A stretch of DNA of 64,000 nt from Aliarcobacter sp. (GTDB taxonomy: Bacteria; Campylobacterota; Campylobacteria; Campylobacterales; Arcobacteraceae), in the NCBI GenBank assembly GCA_028690445.1, contig JAQVBE010000001.1, forward strand, positions 186,001 to 250,000. Reading direction: 5' to 3'. The notes below the pieces were generated by a model. The model saw only the letters and a program-made list of their open reading frames with translations. It was not told where the DNA came from and did no database searches. This document shows, piece by piece, positions 55,508 to 64,000 of this stretch (position 1 is the first letter of the stretch; the number at the start of each line of letters is the position of its first letter). A program made the position numbers and the translations under genes.

Positions 55508-55513
55508 TATAAT
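55508..55513 (+). promoter_or_regulatory. Promoter of the small membrane gene and rsmE
   Basis: A perfect TATAAT lies 33 bases upstream of the ATG at 55546, in the 83-base divergent gap from moeA. Confidence 0.55.
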
Positions 55514-55545
55514 ACCAAAATTTTTTAAAAGTGAGATAAACAAGA

Positions 55546-55950
55546 ATGGAATTAATGCACGGTGCGGTTCAGACCCACGTTTATACAATATATTTTTTTC
55601 TAGCAATAATGTTATTTAATTTATATTCTGTATCAAAAGAAAAAGAGTTTATAGTTTTAGCAAAACGATTAAAATTTTTGACACCTTTATATCATTTAAC
55701 AAATGCAATAGTAATTTATACAGGAACAATTGTGGCTTTTTATGCACAAACTTTCAGTTTTACAATAGCTTTAATGATTCCAGCTTCTATATTTTTATTG
55801 GTTATTGAGATAAAAAGATATAAAAAGATGAGAGTTATAAAACATGACCAAATTGAATTACAAAATGAGTTTTATATTTATGCAAAAAAGATTTATACAA
55901 TAGAAATTTCAGTAATAATTGCTGTTTATATTTTAAGTAAGGTATTTTAA
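55546..55950 (+). CDS. Conserved-looking small membrane protein of unknown function
   Basis: 134 residues with four predicted membrane helices (about 12-28, 44-66, 70-88 and 115-131) joined by basic loops (KRLKFL, KRYKKMRVIKH). The N-terminus MELMHGAVQTHVYTIYFF contains two histidines near the membrane face that could bind haem or metal, but I cannot confirm this. I do not recognise the family. It shares one base with rsmE (TAATG) and is probably co-transcribed with it. The ribosome site is weak. Confidence 0.7.
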   Translation: MELMHGAVQTHVYTIYFFLAIMLFNLYSVSKEKEFIVLAKRLKFLTPLYHLTNAIVIYTGTIVAFYAQTFSFTIALMIPASIFLLVIEIKRYKKMRVIKHDQIELQNEFYIYAKKIYTIEISVIIAVYILSKVF

Positions 55951-56621
55951 TGCAATATACTTATTCTGAGTTTTGTGGAACAACTATTTTAGAAATAAAA
56001 GATGAAACTTATAACTATTTAATAAAAGCTAGAAGACATAAAATTGATGATGAGATATATTTTAGGAATTTGAAAGACAATAATATTTATTTATATAAAA
56101 TTAATAATATAGATAAAAAGAAAGCTATTTTAAATCTAATTTCAAGTGAAGAAAAGATTGTAGTTAATGAAAAAATATTACATCTGGGTTGGTGTGTTGT
56201 TGATCCAAAAACAATAGAAAAAAATATAACTTCACTAAATGAAATTGGAGTTGATAAAATTACATTTATTTATGCTGATTATTCTCAAAAGAATTTCAAA
56301 ATAAATATTGAAAAATTAGAAAAGATCTTAATTAATTCTTCAACTCAATGTGGACGTTCAAATATTATAAAACTTGAAGTTTGCAAAAATTTAGAACAAT
56401 TCATAAAAGAAAATGAAGATGTTTATTTTTTAGATTTTTCAACAATTTGTATTGACGATAAAAAAGATGAAATTAAAACTTTAGTTATTGGTTGTGAAGG
56501 TGGTTTTTCTAAAAATGAGAGAGAAAAATTTAATAAAGATTTTATTGTAGGATTTAATTCAAATTTAATACTTCGTTCAGAAACAGCAATAATATCTGCT
56601 AGTTCAAAAATACTTTTATAA
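55950..56621 (+). CDS. rsmE: 16S rRNA (uracil-1498-N3)-methyltransferase
   Basis: 223 residues. RsmE methylates U1498 of 16S rRNA using SAM. The PUA-like N-terminus (YLIKARRHKIDDEIYFR) is followed by a SPOUT/alpha-beta-knot domain with VIGCEGGFSKNEREKF and LRSETAIISASSK at the C-terminus. These are the SAM-binding knot motifs. It overlaps the small membrane gene by one base and ends at a shared terminator. Confidence 0.93.
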   Translation: MQYTYSEFCGTTILEIKDETYNYLIKARRHKIDDEIYFRNLKDNNIYLYKINNIDKKKAILNLISSEEKIVVNEKILHLGWCVVDPKTIEKNITSLNEIGVDKITFIYADYSQKNFKINIEKLEKILINSSTQCGRSNIIKLEVCKNLEQFIKENEDVYFLDFSTICIDDKKDEIKTLVIGCEGGFSKNEREKFNKDFIVGFNSNLILRSETAIISASSKILL

Positions 56622-56655
56622 AAAAAGGGTAAACTTTGAAGTTTACCCTCTCTTT
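56621..56655. terminator. Bidirectional terminator between rsmE and petC
   Basis: The stem AGGGTAAACT (56626-56635) pairs with AGTTTACCCT (56640-56649) around TTGA. A-rich DNA to the left and T-rich DNA to the right give a T-run after the hairpin in both directions, so it serves rsmE and the convergent petABC. Confidence 0.9.
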
Positions 56656-56680
56656 TTCTTTTAATTATAAAGAAATGTTC

Positions 56681-57565
56681 TTAGTGAACATCTCTCCATT
56701 TACTTGCTTTCCATAAGAATCCGAAGATTGCAAAGATAACAAGATAGATTAAGAATTTAGGTCCTAATTCTTCTCTTTGAGATTTTTTAGAATCACCAAT
56801 ATCTTCTAAATATGAAATAACTTGTTTTTGAGCTTCTTCATTTAATCCAACTCTAGGCATCGCAGTACCTTCAAGATTTTTTTCAGGATCATTAACAAAT
56901 GTTTCTAAATACTCATGACCTCTTGATCTAATAAATTGAGATAAGTCAGGTGGTAATTTACCCATATAGTGTTTAATGTCAGCATTTGGTGTAAATGCAG
57001 CCATTGTTTTAGCTTTCATATCAGCATATTTAATTGAGTGACATCTTTGACAAGCATCACTGAAAACTTCTTTATTAGTCATCTCTTTTGGTGCAATTGA
57101 TTTTAAGAAAGCAACCATATCAGCTACTTCTTGTGGTTGCATCCAATCATAAGCAGGCATTGGATGAACTCTACCTTCTACAAATTTATGAGAAACTTTT
57201 GAAGCTTTAGCAGGATTTTTAATAAATGCTGCTAAATAATCTGCATTATAAAGTTTTCCTGCACTACTTAAATCAGGAGGAGTTACTCCATAAGCAGCAG
57301 CAGAACTTACATTATCCATAACTGCAGGGAAACCTTTTACCACAATTGAGTGACAAGCTGTACAGTTTGATGTAACTAGAGTTTCACCATTTGCTGCATC
57401 ACCTTGTAATGCTTTAATATCTTTTATATCTTCTTGAACATCAGAAAATGTAAAATCAGCAGGAGCAACATGAGGGTGCATTTGAGAGTGAGCAAATGGC
57501 TCAACTCCCCAGTATGTAATTAGCGTTAAAGCAACTACTACTGCTAATATTTTTAATTCTCTCAT
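56681..57565 (-). CDS. petC: Cytochrome bc1 complex, di-haem cytochrome c subunit
   Basis: 294 residues. It takes electrons from the Rieske protein and passes them to c-type cytochromes and the cbb3 oxidase. An N-terminal helix (about 5-20) and a C-terminal helix (about 270-288, FLIYLVIFAIFGFLW) anchor it. Two haem motifs are present, CTACH at 68-72 and CQRCH at 172-176, with likely axial Met residues in HPMPAYDWM and TAMPRVG. Classical bc1 c1 subunits have one haem, so this is the Campylobacterota-type tandem form. It overlaps petB by 4 bases. Confidence 0.93.
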   Translation of the reverse strand: MRELKILAVVVALTLITYWGVEPFAHSQMHPHVAPADFTFSDVQEDIKDIKALQGDAANGETLVTSNCTACHSIVVKGFPAVMDNVSSAAAYGVTPPDLSSAGKLYNADYLAAFIKNPAKASKVSHKFVEGRVHPMPAYDWMQPQEVADMVAFLKSIAPKEMTNKEVFSDACQRCHSIKYADMKAKTMAAFTPNADIKHYMGKLPPDLSQFIRSRGHEYLETFVNDPEKNLEGTAMPRVGLNEEAQKQVISYLEDIGDSKKSQREELGPKFLIYLVIFAIFGFLWKASKWRDVH

Positions 57566-58812
57566 AGTGATCCCCTTTTCTTAGCATCAATTTTAGTAAC
57601 AATTGGAAGTATAATAAATAATAATATAAATGAAACAGCTGCAAAGAATCCAACCCATGCATTAGCACCTGTTGGTGGTAATTTACCATAAACAGTTAAT
57701 ACAATTAAGTCAATCATTAAAATCCAGAACCATACAAAGAAAACAGGTCTTCTATGAGCTGGTAAAATTTTAGGATCTCTATCTAACCAAGGTAATAATA
57801 AGAAAATAACATTTGCGAATGCAAAGGCAATTAATCCAATATTAAATGCTTTAAATCCAGCAATATCAAAGAAGAATCCTCTTAACACTTCGTATGACCA
57901 TAAGAAATACCACTCAGGGTAAATATGGGCAGGTGTTACCATATTATCTGCAGGATCAAAGTTTACAGGGTCCATAGCAAAATTATAATGGAAGAATACT
58001 AAGTAGAAATAGAAAATCAAGAATACACCAAGCACTGCTAAATCTTTAGAGATAAATACAGGCCAGAAAGGAATAACTTTTGATTCTTTTTTATTTCCAG
58101 CTAAATATTTTTCAGCTTCAGTATCAAAATCAAATTCATCAGAATTTTGATTATTTACGTGAGGAATTCTAAGAGTATAGAAGTGTAAACCAATAATTCC
58201 CATAATTGTAATTGGTAATAAGAATACATGTAACATAAAGAATCTTGTTAATGTTGCGTCAGCAACGTTAAAATCTCCTCTAATCCAAACTACTAGTGCA
58301 TCTCCAATAACAGGAATTCCACCAAATAAATTTGTAATAACCATTGCAGCCCAGTAAGACATTTGTCCCCAAGGTAACATATATCCAGAGAATCCAGCAG
58401 CAGAGAATGTCATAAATAATAACATACCAGAAATCCAAATCATCTCTCTACCTTGTTTGTAAGAACCATAATAGATTCCTGTAAACATGTGGATATAAAT
58501 AATTAAGAATACAACAGAAGCTGCAACACCATGCATATGTCTAAATAACCAACCAAATGCAACTTCTTGCATAATTGTATAGTTAACAGAGTCAAATGCT
58601 AAATTAATATCTGGTTTGTAGTACATCATTAAGAAAATACCAGAAATTATTAAAATACCGAATGTAGTAGCAAGTAATACACCCATTGCCCATAAGAAGT
58701 TAATATCTTTTGGAATCCAATATTCAGTCATCATTACTTTGTTGAAAGTAGTTAGATTTAATCTTTGGTCTAACCACTCACCAACAGAGTTAGATTTTTC
58801 AAATTTTGCCAT
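57562..58812 (-). CDS. petB: Cytochrome b of the bc1 complex
   Basis: 416 residues with eight membrane helices. The subunit holds haems bL and bH and the two quinone sites. Histidine pairs are in RHMHGVAASVVFLIIYIHMF and HVFLLPITIMGIIGLHFY. The Qo-site PEWYFLW motif is clear (about residue 301). It is full-length and not split into b6 and subunit IV. It lies between petA (11 bases upstream) and petC (4-base overlap). Confidence 0.97.
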   Translation of the reverse strand: MAKFEKSNSVGEWLDQRLNLTTFNKVMMTEYWIPKDINFLWAMGVLLATTFGILIISGIFLMMYYKPDINLAFDSVNYTIMQEVAFGWLFRHMHGVAASVVFLIIYIHMFTGIYYGSYKQGREMIWISGMLLFMTFSAAGFSGYMLPWGQMSYWAAMVITNLFGGIPVIGDALVVWIRGDFNVADATLTRFFMLHVFLLPITIMGIIGLHFYTLRIPHVNNQNSDEFDFDTEAEKYLAGNKKESKVIPFWPVFISKDLAVLGVFLIFYFYLVFFHYNFAMDPVNFDPADNMVTPAHIYPEWYFLWSYEVLRGFFFDIAGFKAFNIGLIAFAFANVIFLLLPWLDRDPKILPAHRRPVFFVWFWILMIDLIVLTVYGKLPPTGANAWVGFFAAVSFILLFIILPIVTKIDAKKRGSL

Positions 58813-58823
58813 TAATTAACTCC

Positions 58824-59324
58824 TTATGCTTTCATCGCAGCAGCGATTGTTTTGTATTCAGGACCTTCTTCACCTAAAGTGATAGCAGTACCTTTTACAC
58901 TAAATGTAGGTAAATCAAGTGGTCTTGGTGGTGGTCCAAAAACTTGTTTACCACTTGGGTTAAATTCCCCACCATGACATGCACATTTCCATTTATCTTT
59001 TTTCCATGCTGGAATACAACCTAAGTGTGTACAAAGACCAATAGCAACCGTGAATCTATCCGCACCTACTACTAAGTCTCTAGTACTAGCTTCCATCTCT
59101 GGAGTTTTTTTCAATACAAATATTGGTTTTCCTCTCCATGTAAAAGTTTCTGGCTCACCAGCTTTGATAGCTGATAATTCGATTTCAGTAAATCCACCAG
59201 CAAGTACACTTGGAAGTGGATCCCAAGCTTGTTTCATACCAACGAGCGAAGCAGCACCACCCACTGCAGCAACTGCAGCAAATGAGTAACCAATAAAATC
59301 TCGTCTATTTATTTCTTTAGACAT
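58824..59324 (-). CDS. petA: Ubiquinol-cytochrome c reductase Rieske iron-sulfur subunit
   Basis: 166 residues. The Rieske protein transfers electrons from quinol to cytochrome c. The twin-arginine motif NRRDFIGYSF (Arg7-Arg8) and the following helix match a TAT-exported membrane anchor. The 2Fe-2S ligands are Cys98 and His100 in CTHLGC and Cys114 and His117 in CACHGG, with Cys103 and Cys116 as the disulfide. It is the first gene of petABC, with its own promoter and AAGGAAG ribosome site. Confidence 0.97.
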   Translation of the reverse strand: MSKEINRRDFIGYSFAAVAAVGGAASLVGMKQAWDPLPSVLAGGFTEIELSAIKAGEPETFTWRGKPIFVLKKTPEMEASTRDLVVGADRFTVAIGLCTHLGCIPAWKKDKWKCACHGGEFNPSGKQVFGPPPRPLDLPTFSVKGTAITLGEEGPEYKTIAAAMKA

Positions 59325-59359
59325 ATTTGGCTTCCTTTTTTTTAATTTAGAATTCGGTG

Positions 59360-59365
59360 ATTATA
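59360..59365 (-). promoter_or_regulatory. petABC promoter
   Basis: On the minus strand, TATAAT lies about 36 bases upstream of the petA ATG. A single GTTAAAT (59401-59407) lies further upstream, but there is no tandem array like that at ccoN. Confidence 0.6.
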
Positions 59366-59484
59366 GTACGAAATTACTTAAAATGAATTGACTTATGTCA
59401 GTTAAATGATGTTTTGAGAGAGTTGCTGTGAATTTATTACACAGTGTATATTTTTTATATAGTTTTAATATTTTAATAAAGTTA

Positions 59485-59514
59485 TTATTAGAGAATCTTA
59501 TGATTCTCTAATAA
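59485..59514 (-). terminator. Terminator at the end of thrC
   Basis: A perfect 13-bp stem (59485-59497 with 59502-59514) and TTAT loop overlap the last codons of thrC. The DNA downstream on the minus strand is T-rich but has no uninterrupted T-run. Confidence 0.65.
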
Positions 59515-60979
59515 ATTTTACGATTTCTTGTTCAATATTTTCTTTATCAATAATTAAAGAGTGATTTATTTTCATAGAAAATAACTCTTTTATACTATCA
59601 TGTAGAGTTACATTATATTTTGAAGAAATTTCTTCCAATGCTTCTTTGTCAGCATATTTTTCATCATTTTGGTTTAAGGCATTTAAAACAGTTGGTGAAA
59701 ATTTTGTCCATTCTGCAGTAGAATAAATAACTGTTTTTAATGGTTTTTCTTTTAATTCTTTATATGCTTTAATGCAAGTTGCTGTATGAGGATCCATTAA
59801 GTATCCATTATCTAAAAATTCTTTAATTGTAGTAGTACCAAAAGTATCATCTGAATTAATTGCTGAGAAATATTTTTGGAGTTCTTCTGTTTCTTTTTCA
59901 CTCATTTTAAAGATATTATTGTTATTTAAATCTTCCATTAACTCTTTTGTTCTATTTGCACCAAATAAAGAAAAGATAACTCTTTCGATGTTAGATGATT
60001 TTAAAATATCCATTGCAGGAGATTTTGTAAGTTTTAACTCTTTTCCTCTAATATCATAAATTCCTGTATTAATCCATTGAGTTAAAATATTATTTTCATT
60101 TGATGCAACTAAAAGTTTTTCAATTGGAACACCCATTTGAAGTGCATAAAATCCGCCTAAAACATTTCCAAAGTTTCCAGATGGAACAACTAGATAAATC
60201 TTCTCTCCAAAAGTAATTTCTTCTTGTTTTAAAAGTTGGATATATGACCAGAAATGATAAATTATTTGGAATATAATTCTTCCAAAGTTTACAGAGTTTG
60301 CAGCACTTAGTTTAATGTTATCTTTTTCCAACTCTTCTTTAAAAGTTTTTGAAGCTAAAAGTTTTTTTAGTGCATTTTGTGCATCATCAAAATTTCCTTT
60401 TATTCCTAAAACTTTTAAGTTTTTTCCATCTTCACAAACCATTTGAAGTCTTTGAACATCAGAAGTTCCTCCATCTGGATAAAGACAAACAACTTGGATA
60501 TTCTCTTTATTTTTAAAAGTATTTAAAGCAGCGGGTCCTGTATCTCCAGAAGTTGCAGCAAGAATTAGATATTTTTCATCTCTTTTTTTTGCAATTGAAG
60601 AAAGAATTGAACCAAAAGGTTGTAACGCCATATCTTTAAAAGCACGAGTTGGACCATGATATTGTTCATGTACAAATAAATCATCTTTAACTTTTACAAC
60701 TGGACAAGGATTTGAAGCATCATCAAAATTATTATATAAAGCTAATGCTTTGTTTATTTCAGATTCTTCAATATCAATTTTAAAAGCTTTTAAAATGTCA
60801 TATGCCAGTTCTTTATATGAAGAGTTAATATGATTTAAAATAAAATTATCTTCTAATTTTGGTAAATATTTTGGGACATAAAGTCCTCCAAATGAAGTGC
60901 TAGGATTTAAAATAGCTTCACTAAATGGCACTTCAATTGGTTTAACACCATCATTTCCTCTTGTTTCTATAAAATTCAT
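59498..60979 (-). CDS. thrC: Threonine synthase
   Basis: 493 residues, the long PLP-dependent type found in many Proteobacteria. ThrC converts O-phosphohomoserine (from ThrB, 33130-34011) to threonine. The PLP lysine lies in GPTRAFKDMALQPFGS (about residue 112). The AATSGDTGPAALNTF loop and VPSGNFGNVLGGFYA bind the phosphate of PLP. The N-terminal RGNDGVKPIEVPFSEAIL fits. It lies 11 bases downstream of argB and ends at a hairpin. Confidence 0.97.
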   Translation of the reverse strand: MNFIETRGNDGVKPIEVPFSEAILNPSTSFGGLYVPKYLPKLEDNFILNHINSSYKELAYDILKAFKIDIEESEINKALALYNNFDDASNPCPVVKVKDDLFVHEQYHGPTRAFKDMALQPFGSILSSIAKKRDEKYLILAATSGDTGPAALNTFKNKENIQVVCLYPDGGTSDVQRLQMVCEDGKNLKVLGIKGNFDDAQNALKKLLASKTFKEELEKDNIKLSAANSVNFGRIIFQIIYHFWSYIQLLKQEEITFGEKIYLVVPSGNFGNVLGGFYALQMGVPIEKLLVASNENNILTQWINTGIYDIRGKELKLTKSPAMDILKSSNIERVIFSLFGANRTKELMEDLNNNNIFKMSEKETEELQKYFSAINSDDTFGTTTIKEFLDNGYLMDPHTATCIKAYKELKEKPLKTVIYSTAEWTKFSPTVLNALNQNDEKYADKEALEEISSKYNVTLHDSIKELFSMKINHSLIIDKENIEQEIVKFIRES

Positions 60980-60990
60980 AATATTCCTTC

Positions 60991-61890
60991 TTAATCGTTT
61001 AATAATTTTTTCATATCAATCCCATTATTTGGGTTGTCTTTTCTTATAAATTGTGTACCAATACCCTCATTTGTGAACAATTCAAGTAAAATAGAATGTT
61101 CAACTCTACCATCTATAATGTGAGCTTTATTTACTCCATTATGAACAGCTTCGATACAAGAATCAACTTTTGGAATCATTCCACCAGCGATTGTTCCATC
61201 ATTTTTATATGCTTCGACTTTTTCTTTATCTAAAGATGCAATTAAATTTTTATTTTTGTCTAAAACACCAATAGTGTCAGTTAAAAATAGAATTTTTTGT
61301 GCTTTTATTGCCATCGCTATTTCACAAGCTGCAACATCAGCATTTATATTAAATCCCGGATGATTTGGTTCTGCACTATCTCCAATTGGAGCAATAACAG
61401 GAATAAATCCTTCTTTAATTAAATTATTTATCATTTCACCATTTACTTTTGTAATTTCACCAGTAAAGCCAAATTTTCCACCATCTTTTGGAATAGCATT
61501 TATCATTGCTGAATCTTTTCCTGAAATTCCAATAGCTTTTGCTCCATGATGTGTAAGTAAAGATGTAATATTTTTATTGATTTCACCACTTAAAACCATC
61601 TCAACAACTCTCATACTCTCTTCGCAAGTAACTCTGTGCCCATCTACAAAATGTGAAGGAATCTCTAATTTGGTTAATAATTCAGTAATTCTCGCTCCTC
61701 CACCGTGAACAATAACAGGTTTAATTCCTAAAAGTGAAAGAAAAACTATATCTTGAGCAAATTTCTCTTTTAAATCAGGGCTAGTTTGAGCAGAACCACC
61801 ATATTTTATAACAATTACTTTTCCATAAAATTTTTTAATATAAGGTATTGCATCAAGTAGGGTTTGAACTGTTTGATGTTTTTTTTGCAT
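60991..61890 (-). CDS. argB: Acetylglutamate kinase
   Basis: 299 residues. ArgB phosphorylates N-acetylglutamate in arginine synthesis. The ATP-binding VIKYGGSAQTSP (about 26-37), VHGGGARITELL (about 61-72) and GGMIPKVDSCIEAVHNGV motifs are present. The C-terminal EGIGTQF is typical of arginine-sensitive enzymes, though regulation is unverified. It is co-transcribed with thrC and divergent from the addA-like gene. Confidence 0.97.
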   Translation of the reverse strand: MQKKHQTVQTLLDAIPYIKKFYGKVIVIKYGGSAQTSPDLKEKFAQDIVFLSLLGIKPVIVHGGGARITELLTKLEIPSHFVDGHRVTCEESMRVVEMVLSGEINKNITSLLTHHGAKAIGISGKDSAMINAIPKDGGKFGFTGEITKVNGEMINNLIKEGFIPVIAPIGDSAEPNHPGFNINADVAACEIAMAIKAQKILFLTDTIGVLDKNKNLIASLDKEKVEAYKNDGTIAGGMIPKVDSCIEAVHNGVNKAHIIDGRVEHSILLELFTNEGIGTQFIRKDNPNNGIDMKKLLND

Positions 61891-61921
61891 ATTTATAATC
61901 CTAAGTGATTTTTGAGTGCTG

Positions 61922-61927
61922 ATTATA
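61922..61927 (-). promoter_or_regulatory. argB-thrC promoter
   Basis: On the minus strand, TATAAT lies about 32 bases upstream of the argB ATG. The plus-strand side shows no convincing ribosome site before the addA start at 61971. Confidence 0.5.
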
Positions 61928-61970
61928 TCTAAAAGAATCTTATTAATAAAAAATTTAGTATCATTAGACC

Positions 61971-64000
61971 ATGAAAAAATACTTAGCCCTAAAAGCTAGT
62001 GCTGGAAGTGGAAAAACTTTTGCACTAACTGTTCGATATATCACACTTTTGTTACTTGGTGCAAAACCCAATGAGATTTTAACTCTTACATTTACAAATA
62101 AAGCTGCAAATGAAATGAGTGAAAGAATTTATAAAACTCTTTTAACATTAGGTGATGATGAAGCATATTTAAGTGTAATTGAAAAACAATCTGGCTTATC
62201 AAAACAAGAGATACTTGGGAAAAAAGGGTTTTTAGTAAAATCTTTTTCAAGTTCAACTTTATCCATTTTTACTATTGATAAATTTGTAAATAAAATTCTT
62301 AGGGAATTTTGTGGATATATTGGAATAAGTGACGATTTTGAAATTAAAGTTGATGATATAGAAGCTTTAAGTATGAAGTTTTTACAATCTTTAAATGCCA
62401 CACAATTTGAAACTTTGATTGATTTTTCACACTATGAAAAGAAAAAATTTAACTCAATTTTTGAATTGTTTAAAAATCTACTTGAAAAAAATGAAACGGT
62501 TGAAATTGTAAATATTGATGCAAAACTTATTGACTTACAGAAAAGTAATGTTTTAGAGTTTGCTTTTAAAATAAAAGAGCAAATTTTAAATTGTAGTGGA
62601 GCAAGTGCTAGTGCAATTAAAGCAGTTGATTTTGAAACTTTTGATGAGTTATTTGGAAGAACTTGGCTTGAAAAAGATACTTTAGCTGATTATTCATATT
62701 TTAAAAAGTGCGCAAATGATATTTTGGAAAATCACTTTTTTAATCTGAAAGAACAAATTGCTATTTATTATAAATTAAGAGCTGGATATAGTTTGAGTAA
62801 ACTTTTTGAACTTTATTTGATGTTTAAAGAGTTTAAATTTACTTTTAATAAAAACAAAAACTATTTGGAATTTAATGATATTTCAAATTTAGTTTATGAA
62901 CTATTATCTACAAAAATTGATAAAGACTTTTTATATTTTAGATTGGATTCTTCTTTTTCACATATTTTGATGGATGAGTTTCAAGATACTTCCCTTTTAC
63001 AATATAAAATTTTAGAGCCATTAATTAAAGAGATACTTTCAGGTGACCAAACAAAATTTAAAACATTTTTTTATGTAGGTGATACAAAACAATCAATTTA
63101 TAGATTTCGTGGTGGTAAAAGAGAACTTTTTGATTATGTTGCAAATACAAATAAACTTTTAGAAGTTGAAGTATTAAATACAAATTATCGCTCAGTTGAA
63201 AATGTAATCTCTTATGTAAATTCACTTTTTTTAAATATTCCAAATTATGAATATTTTGAACAAGAGTCGGTTTCAAAAGGTGGATATATTGAGGTTATTG
63301 AAGATAACCAACTTGATGAAGAAGATAAGTTTGAAAATATTGCTTTAAAAATAGAACAACTCTTAAAAGATGGTGTAAATTCAAATGATATGGCGATCTT
63401 GACTTATACAAATGCTGATGTTTTAAATCTTTATTATTATTTAAAACAAAAGTTTCCAACTTTGAAAATTTCAACAGAAATGACTTCAAAACTTATAAAT
63501 CAACAAAATGTAAAAGCTGTGATAAATGCTATAAAATATATTTTTTTTAAAGAAGAAATTTATAAAGAGAATCTAAATGCATTAATAGGAAATGCAATTT
63601 TAAATGAGTTGGATTTAAATATAGAGTTAAAAGAAAAATCTATCCAAGAAATCATAAAAGAGTTAGCAAGTAGATTAAAAATCATAGATGAAAATATAAT
63701 TAAACTTATTGAAGTGAGTTCGGTTTTCTCAAATATCGTTGATTTTGTATATGAGATTGATAAATTAGATTCTAATATGGAAAATTCTGAATCAGTTGGA
63801 TTGCAGATTTTAACAATCTTTAAATCAAAAGGTTTAGAGTTTCATACTGTTATTTTACTTGATAGAATAAAAAGAAAAAATGTGGATAAATCATCACTTT
63901 TGTTTGAGTATGAAAGTGTAGAGTTAAAAAATATTTTTTATAAAATAAAAGGTTATGAAAACTACAACAAAGATTATGAAAAAGCACTCATTAAAGAGAA
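61971..64000 (+). CDS. addA: AddA/RecB-like helicase-nuclease, 3' end outside the window
   Basis: The frame is open from the ATG at 61971 to the window end (676 codons), with no stop. The frame is confirmed by motifs along its length: Walker A ASAGSGKT at residues 9-16, TFTNKAANEM, motif II MDEFQDT near 334-340, motif III GDTKQSIYRFRGG, motif IV NTNYRS, and motif V LTIFKSKGLEF. The missing C-terminus should hold motif VI and perhaps a nuclease domain. It would pair with AddB (18401-20761) to process double-strand breaks. No clear ribosome site precedes the start. The choice between AddA and RecB depends on the missing end. Confidence 0.88.
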   Translation, partial: MKKYLALKASAGSGKTFALTVRYITLLLLGAKPNEILTLTFTNKAANEMSERIYKTLLTLGDDEAYLSVIEKQSGLSKQEILGKKGFLVKSFSSSTLSIFTIDKFVNKILREFCGYIGISDDFEIKVDDIEALSMKFLQSLNATQFETLIDFSHYEKKKFNSIFELFKNLLEKNETVEIVNIDAKLIDLQKSNVLEFAFKIKEQILNCSGASASAIKAVDFETFDELFGRTWLEKDTLADYSYFKKCANDILENHFFNLKEQIAIYYKLRAGYSLSKLFELYLMFKEFKFTFNKNKNYLEFNDISNLVYELLSTKIDKDFLYFRLDSSFSHILMDEFQDTSLLQYKILEPLIKEILSGDQTKFKTFFYVGDTKQSIYRFRGGKRELFDYVANTNKLLEVEVLNTNYRSVENVISYVNSLFLNIPNYEYFEQESVSKGGYIEVIEDNQLDEEDKFENIALKIEQLLKDGVNSNDMAILTYTNADVLNLYYYLKQKFPTLKISTEMTSKLINQQNVKAVINAIKYIFFKEEIYKENLNALIGNAILNELDLNIELKEKSIQEIIKELASRLKIIDENIIKLIEVSSVFSNIVDFVYEIDKLDSNMENSESVGLQILTIFKSKGLEFHTVILLDRIKRKNVDKSSLLFEYESVELKNIFYKIKGYENYNKDYEKALIKE

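Noticed and set aside
55428..55619. Short plus-strand frame across the moeA-55546 gap
   Set aside because: It overlaps the moeA 5' end in antisense and the real gene at 55546 in another frame, and it has no ribosome site.
63058..63489. Two minus-strand frames inside the addA-like gene
   Set aside because: They are antisense shadows of helicase motifs III-IV, and the plus-strand frame carries all the conserved residues.
1..64000. CRISPR arrays, tRNA/rRNA genes, insertion sequences, prophage or toxin-antitoxin pairs
   Set aside because: I saw no spaced direct repeats, cloverleaf-like genes, transposase or integrase motifs, and gene content and composition are uniform. A systematic search with dedicated tools could still find a tRNA that I missed by eye.

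Overview
This 64 kb window is AT-rich chromosomal DNA that looks like core genome of a Campylobacterota member, most likely an Arcobacteraceae relative. That placement is an inference. It rests on the ccoNOQP cbb3 oxidase operon followed by a DUF4006-like gene, a petABC cluster with a di-heme PetC, a MOMP-like porin, TATAAT-type promoters and frequent TTG starts. It also rests on blocks in the order I remember from Campylobacter jejuni: M23 peptidase-lpxC-tsaB-thrB-ylxR-infB-rbfA-rimP, pheS-pheT-aroA-ispH-rpsA-serA, and acpP-fabF-accA. Coding density is very high. No intergenic gap exceeds about 250 bases. I saw no rRNA or tRNA gene, CRISPR array, insertion sequence, prophage gene or integrase.

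Layout. At 1-900 there are two divergent small lipoproteins. At 923-9147 come alaS, trxA/trxB, dapB, purF, a YhcC-like radical SAM gene and a LysR regulator. At 9264-13418 is a uvrD-truB-ispE-smpB string. At 13583-20761 is the cbb3 oxidase operon ccoNOQP, followed by a DUF4006-like protein, an unlisted 30-residue membrane peptide, a TPM-like protein, a FixH-like protein and the nuclease addB. At 20840-27490 are a NIT-domain chemoreceptor, prfB, a c-type cytochrome, the porin, folB and plsY. At 27580-37784 is a long plus-strand run from nadA to rimP (NAD synthesis, DHH phosphoesterase, M23 peptidase, lpxC, tsaB, thrB, translation factors). ribD follows. At 38917-48258 is a long minus-strand run (efp, serA, rpsA, ispH, aroA, pheT, pheS). 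At 48389-55462 are hinT, fatty-acid genes (accA, fabF, acpP, fabG), the queE-queD-queC preQ0 set and moeA. At 55546-61890 are a small membrane protein, rsmE, petABC, thrC and argB. The last 2 kb hold the 5' part of an addA-like helicase that runs off the window.

How the parts connect. The bc1 complex (petABC) passes electrons from quinol to c-type cytochromes, which feed the cbb3 oxidase. The window therefore encodes most of a microaerobic respiratory chain. Trx/TrxB supply thiol reduction. The acpP-fab genes, plsY and lpxC provide the cell envelope. AddA and AddB would together form the double-strand-break nuclease, although they lie about 41 kb apart.

I did not find a convincing new multigene system. 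The best leads are: a tandem GTTAATT motif with about 11-base spacing upstream of both ccoN and the porin; a GC-rich structured stretch in the porin leader; a PurF that keeps two of four Fe-S cysteine positions and has Ala and Ser at the other two; a QueE with an enlarged gap before the third cluster cysteine; and an unannotated 30-residue peptide inside the cbb3 operon.
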